Assembly (NCBI GenBank): GCA_041156125.1 | Contig: JBEVTI010000002.1 | Coordinates: 248,001-312,000 of the forward strand | Direction of reading: 5' to 3' | DNA from: Paraktedonobacter carboxidivorans | GTDB lineage: Bacteria; Chloroflexota; Ktedonobacteria; Ktedonobacterales; Ktedonobacteraceae | DNA length: 64,000 nucleotides | Notes under the pieces: generated by a model | What the model saw: only the letters and a program-made list of their open reading frames with translations | What the model was told of the DNA's origin: nothing | The model's database searches: none | Program-made: the position numbers and the translations under genes | Shown: positions 34,743-43,878 of the stretch, in pieces | How the letters are laid out: every line of letters begins with the position of its first letter | Numbering within the stretch: position 1 is the stretch's first letter

Positions 34743-35247
34743 TCAGAAGAGTGGTCGCTGAGATGGTCTGAAAGGCTCTTTGCTCCAGAGCCTGTTTACT
34801 CCAGGGCCTGTTTGCGCATCTAACCAGATTATGAGAAAGGCAAGCGTGATCATGGTCAGAACGCTGACCGCCCGTTTCTCATGGCGAGTGCTGACGCGCC
34901 GGAAACGCTTCCAGCGCTTGATCGTTCGCTCGACGTAATGACGCTGTTTATACAAGGCTCGCCTAAACGGCCCTGCACACGTCTCAGCGCGGCGGAGAAT
35001 CGTAGAGACAATTCCTCGCCGCTTGAGAGACTGTAGGATCTCGCGAATGCTCTCAGCTTTGTCGCCCAGGACTCGCTTTGGCCTCAGCCTGCGCCACCTC
35101 GTCCCATTCGCTTGATCGTTCTGCGTTTTATGACAATCTCAAATGTTGTTGTTTCATAGTGCTGACCACCTGTCAGCACAACGGTCATGCGTTTGTCTTT
35201 ACCATCGATCCGCAGATGCGCTTTGGTATTGAAAACCACTTGTTTGC
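34743..35247 (-). mobile_element. IS5-family transposase remnant
   Basis: Reverse-strand frames carry successive pieces of an IS5 group transposase: NTKAHLRIDGKDKRM and VVLTGGQHYE near 35150-35240, KRVLGDKAESIREILQSL near 35010-35075, and LYKQRHYVERTIKRWKRFRR with RHEKRA and ITLAFLIIWL near 34815-34955, the DDE family C-terminus (VERxxxRxKxxR). At least two frameshifts separate them. The 5' half is missing and no clear inverted repeats were found. Confidence 0.75.
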
Positions 35248-35709
35248 TCAATGAGTCTATTCTGCATCTGGAGATCCAGGAATAGCAAGCAATTCACTGC
35301 TTTTTCGCATGTTTTTTGCTCTTTTTGTATGAAATACGAGTTTCTCCAGAGATTGCTTCCTTCAACCTGGCAGCAGGCGATAAGAAACATGAGTTGAAGA
35401 CGGAACGGTTAGTCAATGCGTGTCGTCTGGACCAGAACCCGGCCAGGGGTTGTTGCAAGAACCAGGAAAAGGGTGTCGAGTGGAAGGCATAGTGCCAAAA
35501 GAATTGTCAAAAGAAATTTGCTTCTGCATCGTTCCTCCTATTTATGCCGAAACGCCTTGTCGCTTGTATAGCTTTACTATACATTGCTCTCTTCCACTAC
35601 ATTTTCGCAGCAGTTTCGCACCGAAGCTAAATCTTGCAAATTCTTCGCCAGCAGGTCTGCACCTGAAGCGAAGCGGAGGCATACAGTTACTATTTGCTCC
35701 ATCCTTCAT
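35248..35709. other. Spacer, nothing recognised
   Basis: About 460 bases between the transposase remnant and the large regulator gene. Short ORFs here show no family features; it may hold further decayed IS sequence. Confidence 0.4.
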
Positions 35710-38700
35710 TCAAGAGGATTGTGAGAGCAGCCGTTGGTACAGATTCTGGATTGAGGATTTAGGAGCCGTGCCGAATTCCTGCTCCATAATGTCCTTGCAA
35801 CGCTGATATTGACGGAGGGCCAGCCCTCTTTTGCCTTGCCGGGCATAGCAGCGCATAAGCCCGTAGTGTGCCTCTTCCCGACAATTATCGACCGCGAGCA
35901 TATGTTGCCAGTGAGAGATAGCTTCATCAAACTCCTCCACACGCCAGTAGATAAGCGCGAGTTGGTGACGCGTTGTCAGATAGGTAGTACGCAATTCGTC
36001 GCGTTGCATGGTACACCAGTCGCTATAGAAAGGCTGCACATAGTCCCCACGATAGAGATCGATCATAGCGAGCAGCGAATTTTTCGCGATCTCGTCTTCC
36101 TCGTCGTTAAGAGCCTGTTTGGCACTGGCATGGTGGTTCTTAAAGGCCGCGACATCATACCATACGTCATTGTTGTAGAGCGTGTTGAGGGTGAGAGTAT
36201 ATCTACCCCCTTTCGTCGTGATCGCTGCTTCACCTCCCAGTGCCTGGCGCAGGTAATAGATGGTCGAATAAAATGTACGCGTCGTGTGTTCATTCATTTC
36301 TGGCCAGAGAGCGGAGATGATCGCTTCTTTGCGCACCGGACGGCCTTCATTCAGCAGATAGAGGAAGAGTTCCAGCGCGCGGGCCATGCGCCAATGGCTG
36401 ACGAGTGACTGCTGGATATAGACAGCAGGTTCACCCAGCGCAACGATAGTAAGTTGGTGAGAGTAGACCTCGACGGCGGGAGGTGAGGAGACTGGCTCAG
36501 GTGGCGGTGAGAGCGATATTTCCTGAACCGGGGTCTCTAGCACTTTTACTTCCAGGTGGAGCTGATTTCTGATCTGAGCCAGGGGCGCGAGCGTCTGAAT
36601 AGCGTGTTGCAGGTCTGGCAGGTGACGGATCTCTCTCTGTGCGAGGCGCTCATATCCCTCGCAGATAGTGGTAATGGCCGCGGTCTCCTGGACCAGCCTT
36701 GTGACCTCAGTCAGCTGCTTCTGGGCGAGATGATACGCGGCCAAACGCAGGAGTGCCTGGAGATGCTCTTGTTTGAGACCCATCTCGCCCAGAACCTTGC
36801 AACTGCTGGAGAGATAAGGCCACGCCTGGGTATATTTACCCTGATAGAGATGCACAGTCCCGTATACCAGGTCACGGATCGCGTATTTGTATCCGACCTT
36901 CTCACCGCTCGCGCTCTCTACCTCTACCTCAGAGATCAGCAGAATAGCTGTCGTCATGTCACGCATATAGAGGTAAATCAGGGCCAGGTTGCAGAGAATC
37001 CCATTGATCAGATAAAGATCATTCATTTGACGTGCCAGCATTAAAGCCTCGTCTGTTGGTTCCAGGGCCTGTTCATAGCGCTCCAGGCTGATATAAATTT
37101 CGCCCAGGCAGACCAGGGCGTACGCCTGACCGCGTAGAAAGCGTAGCGGTCCCTTGGCTAGCATTAACGCCTCTTGGGCTGCGGCTTCTGCCTCTTGCAC
37201 TGCACCCTGACGCAGACGGATATGGGCCAGGCTGACCAGGGTTTCGATCTTGCCCCACATATCCTGGAGTTGATTCCAGCAAGCCAGTGAGCGTGAGATA
37301 TGATGTTGCGCCAGGGCAAAGTTTCCTATCAGACTATAGACGCTGGCCAGAGAACTATGCCCATCGGCTGTCTGCCGACGAACGGTATGCCTTCCCCATA
37401 GTTGAAGAGCTTTCTGGTTCTGAGCAATACCAGCAGTAAAATCGCCCTGCAGCACATAGCACAGGCCAAGACGCATGTATGCCTCGGCTCTGAGCGCGTT
37501 CTCATCTATTGGCAACGTATCAAGAACTTGCAAACATAGTCTCTGGCTCTGACCGTATTCGACTTGCTGAAAGAGAATCTTACTCCGCACAATCAGTATT
37601 TCGGCTTGCAAGGTGGTGAGTTGCTGATCTTCGGCTGACCAGATCTGCCGGGTTGTGGATTGCGCAAGCGTTTCCAGTTCAGAGAGAATTGGCAGAGCCT
37701 GGCTGTAGTTACCCTGACGCAGGTAGATTGTAATCCTCAGCAGCAAGAGCCGGGGATAACGCTCCAGAGTTGTGGTCGAGAAGGTATCGATCCAGCGGGC
37801 CAGAGTGTCAGCATGGCCCTGGTTGACCATTTGCTCAGAGGACTTGATAATCAGTCTCGCGGCAATATCATCAAGCTGCCCCTCGAAGGCGTGATAGATT
37901 GCCTGGCCATATTGCTGCGCGGCGCTGAGCAACTCTGCTGCGCGGCGATGAAGTTGTACAAAGCGCTCCGGCATTTCGTGACGCAATTGCTCATACAAGA
38001 GCTTCTGTAGAACAGGCATACAACTATAGACACTATCTTTCCCTTCGCCCACGTGCGTGATAAACAGTCCATTCTGTTCAAGAAATTGCAGGTGGTCGCT
38101 TGCTCCACAAGGGGAAATATCTAGCAGATCACCACAGATAGCAGGGGTCATCTCCTTAAGAATCGAGGCTTCTTTCAGAAACGCGTACGATGTCTGATAG
38201 TTTTTAAAGACCTGGTTCACCACATAAGAGAAGAGGTACTGCGAAGAGATCTGGGAGTTTGGACCACTGGTAAAGGAGTTTTCCACAAGATTCCCGGAGA
38301 GCAATTGTACATTGCCCAGTTTTGTTCCCAGAAGAATACCGGCGATCCAGCCGTCGAACGTGGTTGCCACGTATTCCGCGTCTTGCTCGCTTAACGGGGC
38401 CAATCCCTGGCGCTGAGCCAGTTCATGGATATGTTGGGGCACGAAGCGCAACTGATGAGTACCCAGTGCAAAAACCATCTGATTGCTCAGCAAATGCGCA
38501 AAATCAAGCTCAGGAGTCAGCCGACTTTCAATAAACAGGGTACATTTCGCCGGGAGTGCCTTGAGAAAATAGCTGACTATATCATTGATTTCTGAGAATT
38601 TATTGATCTCCTGATAGTTGCAAAGAAAAAGCGCGAAACGTCCAGGGATATCTATTTGCATTGCCCTGATGAAGGCATCGCTCACCGTTTCAAAATAATT

Positions 38701-39081
38701 TGTGCTTTTGGGATCGTTTGCGCGCTCGGAAGAGGCACCCATCAGTAGGAGATCGAGCAAGCTGCCGAAATGGGGAAAGCGCTGGCGAATGCTGGCCAAC
38801 AGTGTAGAGAGAAAAGTAAGTCGATCTGTATCGGTATGATCAAGGAAATACCAGCAACAGGGGATATCCGTATGTTGAGCGAGATCTGCCAGGAGGGTCG
38901 TTTTTCCGTACCCGGCGGGCGAGTGAATCAGTACCAGCTTGTATGGCGAAGATGACTCATCGCCCCCGGCAGTTGCCGGTTGGAGGATCGCTTTGAGCTG
39001 GTTGACCAGGATTGCGCGATGGATATGCGTGGGGGGCAATGCTGGACTGGTCACTTTGTGTTGATGGCGAGGATCTCCCAA
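35710..39081 (-). CDS. Large ATPase-TPR-BTAD transcriptional regulator
   Basis: The 1123-residue protein combines a MalT/LAL-type ATPase (Walker A HSPAGYGKTTLL near residue 54, FLDHTDTDRLTFL after it), a long TPR region (about 380-830), and a C-terminal OmpR-like winged helix plus BTAD (LTIVALGEPAVYIQQ, RMARALELFLYLLNEGRPVRKEAIISALWPEMNEHTT, about 885-960, then BTAD to the end). It resembles large AfsR/LAL hybrid activators with the DNA-binding domain at the C-terminus. Start is a TTG at 39081 after AGGAAAGG. It lies between the two PKS sets and is a likely pathway activator. Confidence 0.85.
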   Translation of the reverse strand: MGDPRHQHKVTSPALPPTHIHRAILVNQLKAILQPATAGGDESSSPYKLVLIHSPAGYGKTTLLADLAQHTDIPCCWYFLDHTDTDRLTFLSTLLASIRQRFPHFGSLLDLLLMGASSERANDPKSTNYFETVSDAFIRAMQIDIPGRFALFLCNYQEINKFSEINDIVSYFLKALPAKCTLFIESRLTPELDFAHLLSNQMVFALGTHQLRFVPQHIHELAQRQGLAPLSEQDAEYVATTFDGWIAGILLGTKLGNVQLLSGNLVENSFTSGPNSQISSQYLFSYVVNQVFKNYQTSYAFLKEASILKEMTPAICGDLLDISPCGASDHLQFLEQNGLFITHVGEGKDSVYSCMPVLQKLLYEQLRHEMPERFVQLHRRAAELLSAAQQYGQAIYHAFEGQLDDIAARLIIKSSEQMVNQGHADTLARWIDTFSTTTLERYPRLLLLRITIYLRQGNYSQALPILSELETLAQSTTRQIWSAEDQQLTTLQAEILIVRSKILFQQVEYGQSQRLCLQVLDTLPIDENALRAEAYMRLGLCYVLQGDFTAGIAQNQKALQLWGRHTVRRQTADGHSSLASVYSLIGNFALAQHHISRSLACWNQLQDMWGKIETLVSLAHIRLRQGAVQEAEAAAQEALMLAKGPLRFLRGQAYALVCLGEIYISLERYEQALEPTDEALMLARQMNDLYLINGILCNLALIYLYMRDMTTAILLISEVEVESASGEKVGYKYAIRDLVYGTVHLYQGKYTQAWPYLSSSCKVLGEMGLKQEHLQALLRLAAYHLAQKQLTEVTRLVQETAAITTICEGYERLAQREIRHLPDLQHAIQTLAPLAQIRNQLHLEVKVLETPVQEISLSPPPEPVSSPPAVEVYSHQLTIVALGEPAVYIQQSLVSHWRMARALELFLYLLNEGRPVRKEAIISALWPEMNEHTTRTFYSTIYYLRQALGGEAAITTKGGRYTLTLNTLYNNDVWYDVAAFKNHHASAKQALNDEEDEIAKNSLLAMIDLYRGDYVQPFYSDWCTMQRDELRTTYLTTRHQLALIYWRVEEFDEAISHWQHMLAVDNCREEAHYGLMRCYARQGKRGLALRQYQRCKDIMEQEFGTAPKSSIQNLYQRLLSQSS

Positions 39082-39422
39082 AGTCTTTTTTACCTTTCCT
39101 AAAAACTCTTACTGAGAACCTATCAAAATGTAAAAAAAAGTGAGATACACGAGGGTATGCCAAGCTACTGCTACTTTGCCCCATCTGCGGTGTTATCCCC
39201 CTTATCTTTTCGCTGAATTGCGCCAGGATTGAGGTGTCATGACCAGCCTCATAAAGCTTCATTTTTTAAACTAGGGTTTGGGCAAAAAAAAGAAAGAAGC
39301 TTTGCTTTGGAGCACTGTCATTGACTGCTGTAGTGTCCTGATTACAACTATACCATACCGCAGGTATTGCTTTCAAGTATAGCTTTATTTCAGATGTTAT
39401 TTATGATTGATCGAATTTCTCG

Positions 39423-39462
39423 AAAAAATATGAGTCACTCCAAATCTGAAGTGACTCATATT
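39423..39462 (-). terminator. Rho-independent terminator of precursor operon
   Basis: A 13-bp stem (39450-39462 with 39427-39439) with a 10-base loop is followed on the reverse strand by a T-run (39428-39423). It ends 15 bases beyond the last gene of the fabD-accD-accA operon. Confidence 0.8.
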
Positions 39463-39476
39463 GCATAATGCACTTT

Positions 39477-39941
39477 TTAGAATTTCCAGTTCCAATAAGT
39501 GCTAACTATCATGTCGCAGAGTCTCTGTTCTTGTTCCCAGTATTCATCGTGATCGCCGCTTGAGCCTCTCACTACTAGAGGAAAGGTAGGGTCAAGCAAT
39601 CCGATACAGACCTGCCAGAGATCTTTCCCATCGCGGGTTAAAAAGAGTTGGCTAGCGGAGCAATCAATCTCACGCTGGTAATAGCGGTTCGCTAGCGCGT
39701 TGAGCAGTTCCAGGGTGAGTTCATCGCGGTCATAGAGATCGATGATCGTCGCCTCAAATTCCGCGAATGCCGCGCGTCTGGCCGTTATTCTGGCGAGTAA
39801 TGCTTTGCGCGAGACGCTGTCCTGTTCAAGCGTTAAGGCGTCGGTCTGCGTTGTCCAGGCGCGGCTCTCCTGGGAAATTGACAATGGGCATTCTACTGAA
39901 ATGGGCAGCGGACATACCACGTAGCTGGTTGGCTGGTACAT
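39477..39941 (-). CDS. Conserved-looking hypothetical protein after accA
   Basis: From ATG at 39941, after AGGAAG, the protein is 154 residues, acidic and helical, with an N-terminal low-complexity stretch (YVVCPLPISVECPLSIS), a central helix pair (LLARITARRAAFAEFEATIIDLYDRDELT) and DYxQREID-like features. I do not recognise a family. It is the last gene of the accD-accA operon, 66 bases after accA. Confidence 0.55.
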   Translation of the reverse strand: MYQPTSYVVCPLPISVECPLSISQESRAWTTQTDALTLEQDSVSRKALLARITARRAAFAEFEATIIDLYDRDELTLELLNALANRYYQREIDCSASQLFLTRDGKDLWQVCIGLLDPTFPLVVRGSSGDHDEYWEQEQRLCDMIVSTYWNWKF

Positions 39942-40007
39942 AGTGTGCCGTCTTCCTTTCTCACCTGCCTGAGCAAGGTGAACTTCATAGGGCGTCAACC
40001 TGGTCTA

Positions 40008-40973
40008 TCAGGGCAGTCTGCCAAAGTGGCCGATAGCGCGGTATTTCTGGTAGCGTTTTGCGATCAGTTCCTGGGGAGTGAGGCTTTGCAGATCCTGCAA
40101 ATGCGCCTTCAGGGCCGCGTGGAGATGGCTGGCCGCGAGGGTGGGATTGCGATGAGCTCCTCCCACTGGCTCGGGGATCAGCTTATCAATGATGTGCGTC
40201 TCTACCAACTCGCGCGCGCTGATGCGCATTGCCTCGGCAGCCTGAGCGGCGAAGGAATTATCGCGCCAGAGGATGGAAGCTGCTGCTTCCGGGGCGGCGA
40301 CGGTATAGACACTGTGTTCCAGCATCAACAGGCGGTCGGCTATGCTGATTGCCAGGGCTCCCCCACTTCCACCCTCGCCGATCACTACCGCGAGAATGGG
40401 TACTGGTAAGCACGCCATCAGCATGAGGTTGGCCGCGATGGCCCTGGATTGACCGCGCTCTTCGTCTTCCAGACCCGGAAAGGCTCCCGGGGTATCAATC
40501 AGACAGATCACGGGAAATTTGAATTTTCCGGCCATTTCCATCAAGCGGTAGGCTTTGCGATATCCCTCTGGATGAGGCATGCCAAAGTTGCGTTGCTGCT
40601 GATCTTTGCTATCGGTACCTTTTTGATGAGCAAGGAAAACGACTGTTTCGCCATTGAAGGTGGCCAGCCCACCAATCAGGGCTGGATCATCCCCAAAGAG
40701 GCGGTCGCCGTGCAACTCTAGCATATTTTCGCAAATCAGATGCAGATAATCGAGTGCGCGGGGACGATTTTTATGTCTGGCAACCTGGACGGTTTGCCAG
40801 GCGCTCAGGTTAGCATAGATTTCTTGCAGGCGCGTATGCAGTTCTGTTGTTTTCTCCTGAAGAAGCGCGGGGTTTTCCAGGTCCCCACCTTCCTGGCGCA
40901 TGATCTCTATTTCTTTCGCGATCTCTGCCAGGGGCTGTTCAAATTCCAGGTCGTATTCATATTGTTTCATCAT
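40008..40973 (-). CDS. accA: Acetyl-CoA carboxylase carboxyltransferase subunit alpha
   Basis: The 321-residue protein is AccA: VARHKNRPRALDYL near residue 68, ELHGDRLFGDDPALIGGLA, MPHPEGYRKAYRLMEMAGKF, PVICLIDTPGAFPGLEDEERGQS and GEGGSGGALAI (about 215) are family landmarks, with PEAAASILWRDN after. With AccD it transfers carboxyl from biotin to acetyl-CoA to give malonyl-CoA. It follows accD by a 153-base GC-rich gap. No accB/accC is in the window, so the biotin components must be elsewhere. It probably supplies extender units for the PKS sets. Confidence 0.95.
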   Translation of the reverse strand: MMKQYEYDLEFEQPLAEIAKEIEIMRQEGGDLENPALLQEKTTELHTRLQEIYANLSAWQTVQVARHKNRPRALDYLHLICENMLELHGDRLFGDDPALIGGLATFNGETVVFLAHQKGTDSKDQQQRNFGMPHPEGYRKAYRLMEMAGKFKFPVICLIDTPGAFPGLEDEERGQSRAIAANLMLMACLPVPILAVVIGEGGSGGALAISIADRLLMLEHSVYTVAAPEAAASILWRDNSFAAQAAEAMRISARELVETHIIDKLIPEPVGGAHRNPTLAASHLHAALKAHLQDLQSLTPQELIAKRYQKYRAIGHFGRLP

Positions 40974-41126
40974 ACTCTTGTTCCTCTCTCAAGGAGTGGT
41001 TTGATTTTGCATCAGTGCTTTCTCAACATCCCTTTTGGGGAAGGGAAAACGTGGGGACCCCCTGGCACCCCAGCAGGGGAGCCCCTTTCCCGCGTCTGCT
41101 TTTTTGCTCCCGCGCCGGGGAGCTGG

Positions 41127-42065
41127 TTATACCTTTCTCAGGTGCCTACTTTCCAGAAGCGTACGAGCCTCTCTCTGCCGCGGGGACAGCGAGCCTTGGA
41201 TTGGAGGCTGGTGATAAAAGTGCAAGATCTGGGCCAGCATGGCCCGCAGCTTCTGGCGCTGAACGATCAGGTCGATCAGGCCATGCTGTAACAAAAATTC
41301 GGCGCTGGCTGTACCATTTGGCAGTTTGACATGCATAAACTGTTCAATGACGCGCGGACCGGCAAAGCAGATAAGGCCACCGGGTTCGGCGAGAATGATG
41401 TCTCCGAGCATGGCGAAGCTGGCGGTGACTCCCCCGGTGGTTGGGTTTGTCAGGAGGCTGATGTAGGGCAGTCCAGCCTCGCTCAATTGCGCCAGGGCAG
41501 CCGATGTCTTGGCCATCTGCATTAATGAGTAGAGACCTTCCTGCATGCGCGCCCCACCAGAGGCCGAGGCGATGAGTAGCGGTATATGCCGCTGAATGGC
41601 CATTTCGATGGCCCGCGTAATTTTCTCCCCAACCACGGAACCCATGCTGCCGCCGATAAAATGAAAGTCCATGATGCCCAGTGCCAGGGGATGGCCTTCA
41701 ATTGTGGCATGCCCAATGATAATGGCATCGTTGAGAGGGCCTTTATGGCGCTCCTCCACAAGTTTCTCTACGTACACCTGTGACTGGTTACGAAAGTGCA
41801 ATGGGTCCACCGAGATCATGTCCGCGTCTAATTCGATAAAGCTGTCCGGGTCTACCAGCATACTGACGCGCTCGTGCGCTTTGAGTTTGAAATGATGCTG
41901 GCATTTCATGCATACTTTGAGGTTTTTATAATACTCACGCTCAAGAATGATCTCTTTGCATTCTGGACACTTCACCACGATCTGACGTGCCAGTACGCGC
42001 GGCGGAACTGCATCCGTGGAAAACCAGGGAGTGCTGCTCGTTTGGATCTGTGCCTGTTGCTGCAT
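41127..42065 (-). CDS. accD: Acetyl-CoA carboxylase carboxyltransferase subunit beta
   Basis: The 312-residue protein is AccD: a four-Cys zinc finger (CPECKEIILEREYYKNLKVCMKC, residues about 34-56), then GHATIEGHPLALGIMDFHFIGGSMGSVVGEK, SASGGARMQEGLYSLMQMAKT (about 168-188) and LTNPTTGGVTASFAMLGD. It pairs with the AccA encoded next. ATG at 42065 follows GAAGGAG. It lies 93 bases after fabD, so this is an operon fabD-accD-accA-hypothetical. Confidence 0.95.
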   Translation of the reverse strand: MQQQAQIQTSSTPWFSTDAVPPRVLARQIVVKCPECKEIILEREYYKNLKVCMKCQHHFKLKAHERVSMLVDPDSFIELDADMISVDPLHFRNQSQVYVEKLVEERHKGPLNDAIIIGHATIEGHPLALGIMDFHFIGGSMGSVVGEKITRAIEMAIQRHIPLLIASASGGARMQEGLYSLMQMAKTSAALAQLSEAGLPYISLLTNPTTGGVTASFAMLGDIILAEPGGLICFAGPRVIEQFMHVKLPNGTASAEFLLQHGLIDLIVQRQKLRAMLAQILHFYHQPPIQGSLSPRQREARTLLESRHLRKV

Positions 42066-42158
42066 GTCTGCGAACTCCTTCCTTCCTCTTCTGTCTGAGG
42101 TTTCCCGGTCACGATTTTTCCAGAAGAATACCTGGTAAGCTGTCCTGATAGCTTGCCG

Positions 42159-43127
42159 CTAGGCGACTTGTAATGCTTCCTGCTCGGCAAAGCTGTGCTG
42201 CGTTGCCGCGAAGGTTTCCAGTGCCTCCAGGGTATCAAGGGCGACTGCCGTGATCTGAGGCGCGATCAGGCGTACTAGCCTGGTGAGAACCTGGCCAGAT
42301 CCAAGTTCAATCAGGGTTGTGCATCCATTGGCGGCGAGCTTTTCCACACACCTGACCCACTGCACAGGTGAGATTATCTGATCCAGCAATTCCTGGCGGA
42401 TGTCTGAGCCTCGTTTCAGTTCCAGACCCGAGACATTGGCAACCAGGGGGACAGAGGCGTCGCGCCAGCAAAGCTTGCTCATTGACTGATCCAGGGCGAT
42501 CTGCACTGGTTTCATGAGGGGAGAATGAAAGGCTCCTTTGACTGGCAGAATGACCACTTTGCCTGTTCCCTGCGCCCGCACAGCCGCACTCAGACGCTGA
42601 ACTCCGCTCTCGGTGCCTGAGACGACTAATTGATCAGGGGCGTTCCAGTTGGTTACTACCACGAGATCCTGCTGAGAGATCTCGTCACAGAGCTGATCGA
42701 GAGTGGGCTTGGAGAGTCCAAGTACCGCTGCCATAGCTCCAGGACGCTCATCCTGTTGTTGTTTCATCAGGTGTCCTCTCTGGCAGACCAATGCAAGACC
42801 CTCCGCGAATGAGAGCGTGCCTGCCGCTACTGCCGCTGTATACTCTCCCAGACTATGACCGGCCACAAAGGAGGGGACAAGTTCAAGCTGACGCGCTCGC
42901 TCAGTTAACGCCAGCGAATAGGCGAAGAGAGCTGGTTGAGCGATATGGGTCTGGCTTAATGTTTGCAGCGAACCTTCCTGGCAAAGCTGGCTAACCGGCT
43001 CACCTGAGAGCTGGTCACTGAGACCCAGATACCGTTCAAATAACGTGGGGTCACGCTGGGCGAGCTTTTGCGCCATGCCTGCGCGCTGTGATCCTTGCCC
43101 TGGGTATAAAAAGCCGATTTTCTGCAT
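42159..43127 (-). CDS. fabD: Malonyl-CoA:ACP transacylase
   Basis: The 322-residue protein has the acyltransferase motifs LYPGQGSQRAGM near residue 6, GHSLGEYTAAVAAG with catalytic Ser about residue 94, and VKGAFHSPLM with His about 205. It loads malonyl units on ACP; both ACPs in the cluster could be substrates. First gene of the precursor operon, with a modest ribosome site AGGAT upstream. Confidence 0.93.
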   Translation of the reverse strand: MQKIGFLYPGQGSQRAGMAQKLAQRDPTLFERYLGLSDQLSGEPVSQLCQEGSLQTLSQTHIAQPALFAYSLALTERARQLELVPSFVAGHSLGEYTAAVAAGTLSFAEGLALVCQRGHLMKQQQDERPGAMAAVLGLSKPTLDQLCDEISQQDLVVVTNWNAPDQLVVSGTESGVQRLSAAVRAQGTGKVVILPVKGAFHSPLMKPVQIALDQSMSKLCWRDASVPLVANVSGLELKRGSDIRQELLDQIISPVQWVRCVEKLAANGCTTLIELGSGQVLTRLVRLIAPQITAVALDTLEALETFAATQHSFAEQEALQVA

Positions 43128-43399
43128 AGAGCGCTTATCCTTTCACCTACAAAGTTTGGTCAGAAGCATATTCCCCTGTTCAGGAATAGCATTAATTGTA
43201 ATAGAATTATGCCAACAAACCTTACCTTGAAATTACTTTGTAAGTAAGAGGCGATGATCATGGCCTGTGCAGATTGCTGAGCAAGGTGACGCAGAAGCAG
43301 GCGAGAGAGCGAAGAAACTTGAGCAGGGCCGGCGAGCCCCTCCAGGCGATGTGACCGACGCGGCATAGAGGATTCCCCTGAAGTGGAGAACCATGAGAG

Positions 43400-43469
43400 A
43401 GACACCTCCTGAACAGACCGAGCAAGTGATTTTTTGTTTCACTCTTGCGGTCTCGCTCAGGAGGTGTCT
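43400..43469. other. Large imperfect inverted repeat
   Basis: Thirteen bases AGACACCTCCTGA (43400-43412) pair perfectly with 43457-43469; further in, AGACCG and CAAG/GTGA segments pair imperfectly around a T-rich loop. It lies between the ABM gene and fabD in a 430-base gap otherwise without a recognised gene. It may be the ends of a small mobile element or a terminator for ABM. Confidence 0.4.
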
Positions 43470-43555
43470 TTGTAGAAGCTGATTGCCGTTCCAGGCCTAT
43501 CCCTGCTAAGCCGGGATAGCTTATGTCTGCAAATCAGCAAAGTTGAGCCAGGGTC

Positions 43556-43861
43556 TTAGAAGGTCTCCACAAGCTCATAGAGATGCGGGTCTATTCTGAT
43601 GGAGAGCGAGGCGAAGCGGGCAAACTCGCGGCCACGTTTCGCGACAAAATGTTCCCAGGCCTCGGTGCTTGCCCATTGAGCATAGCTCAGAACACGGGTG
43701 CCATCCACACTTTTGTGCAGCGTCGCTCCTTTGAAACCAGGCTCATTTTGCGCCTCGTGGCTAAAAGTGTTCCAGGCCAGCAGCAACTCCTGCTGTTTTT
43801 CGCGGTCCACCTCAAAAACGGCTATCAGGGCTATCTGACTATTTTCAGTTGGCATCAGCAT
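43556..43861 (-). CDS. ABM-type monooxygenase
   Basis: A 101-residue single antibiotic-biosynthesis-monooxygenase domain: IALIAVFEVDREKQQELLLAW, SHEAQNEPGFKGATLHKSVDG and SYAQWASTEAWEHF are the ferredoxin-like fold landmarks. ABM proteins oxidise anthrone-type intermediates without cofactor or act in ring modification. It is the last gene of the operon GT-ABM, 17 bases after the glycosyltransferase. ATG at 43861 follows AGGAGA. Confidence 0.88.
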   Translation of the reverse strand: MLMPTENSQIALIAVFEVDREKQQELLLAWNTFSHEAQNEPGFKGATLHKSVDGTRVLSYAQWASTEAWEHFVAKRGREFARFASLSIRIDPHLYELVETF

Positions 43862-43878
43862 GGTATTGGATCTCCTTT

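Noticed and set aside
35420..35806. 128-codon forward ORF at the end of the large regulator gene
   Set aside because: Overlaps the 3' end of the regulator and has no recognisable features or ribosome site.
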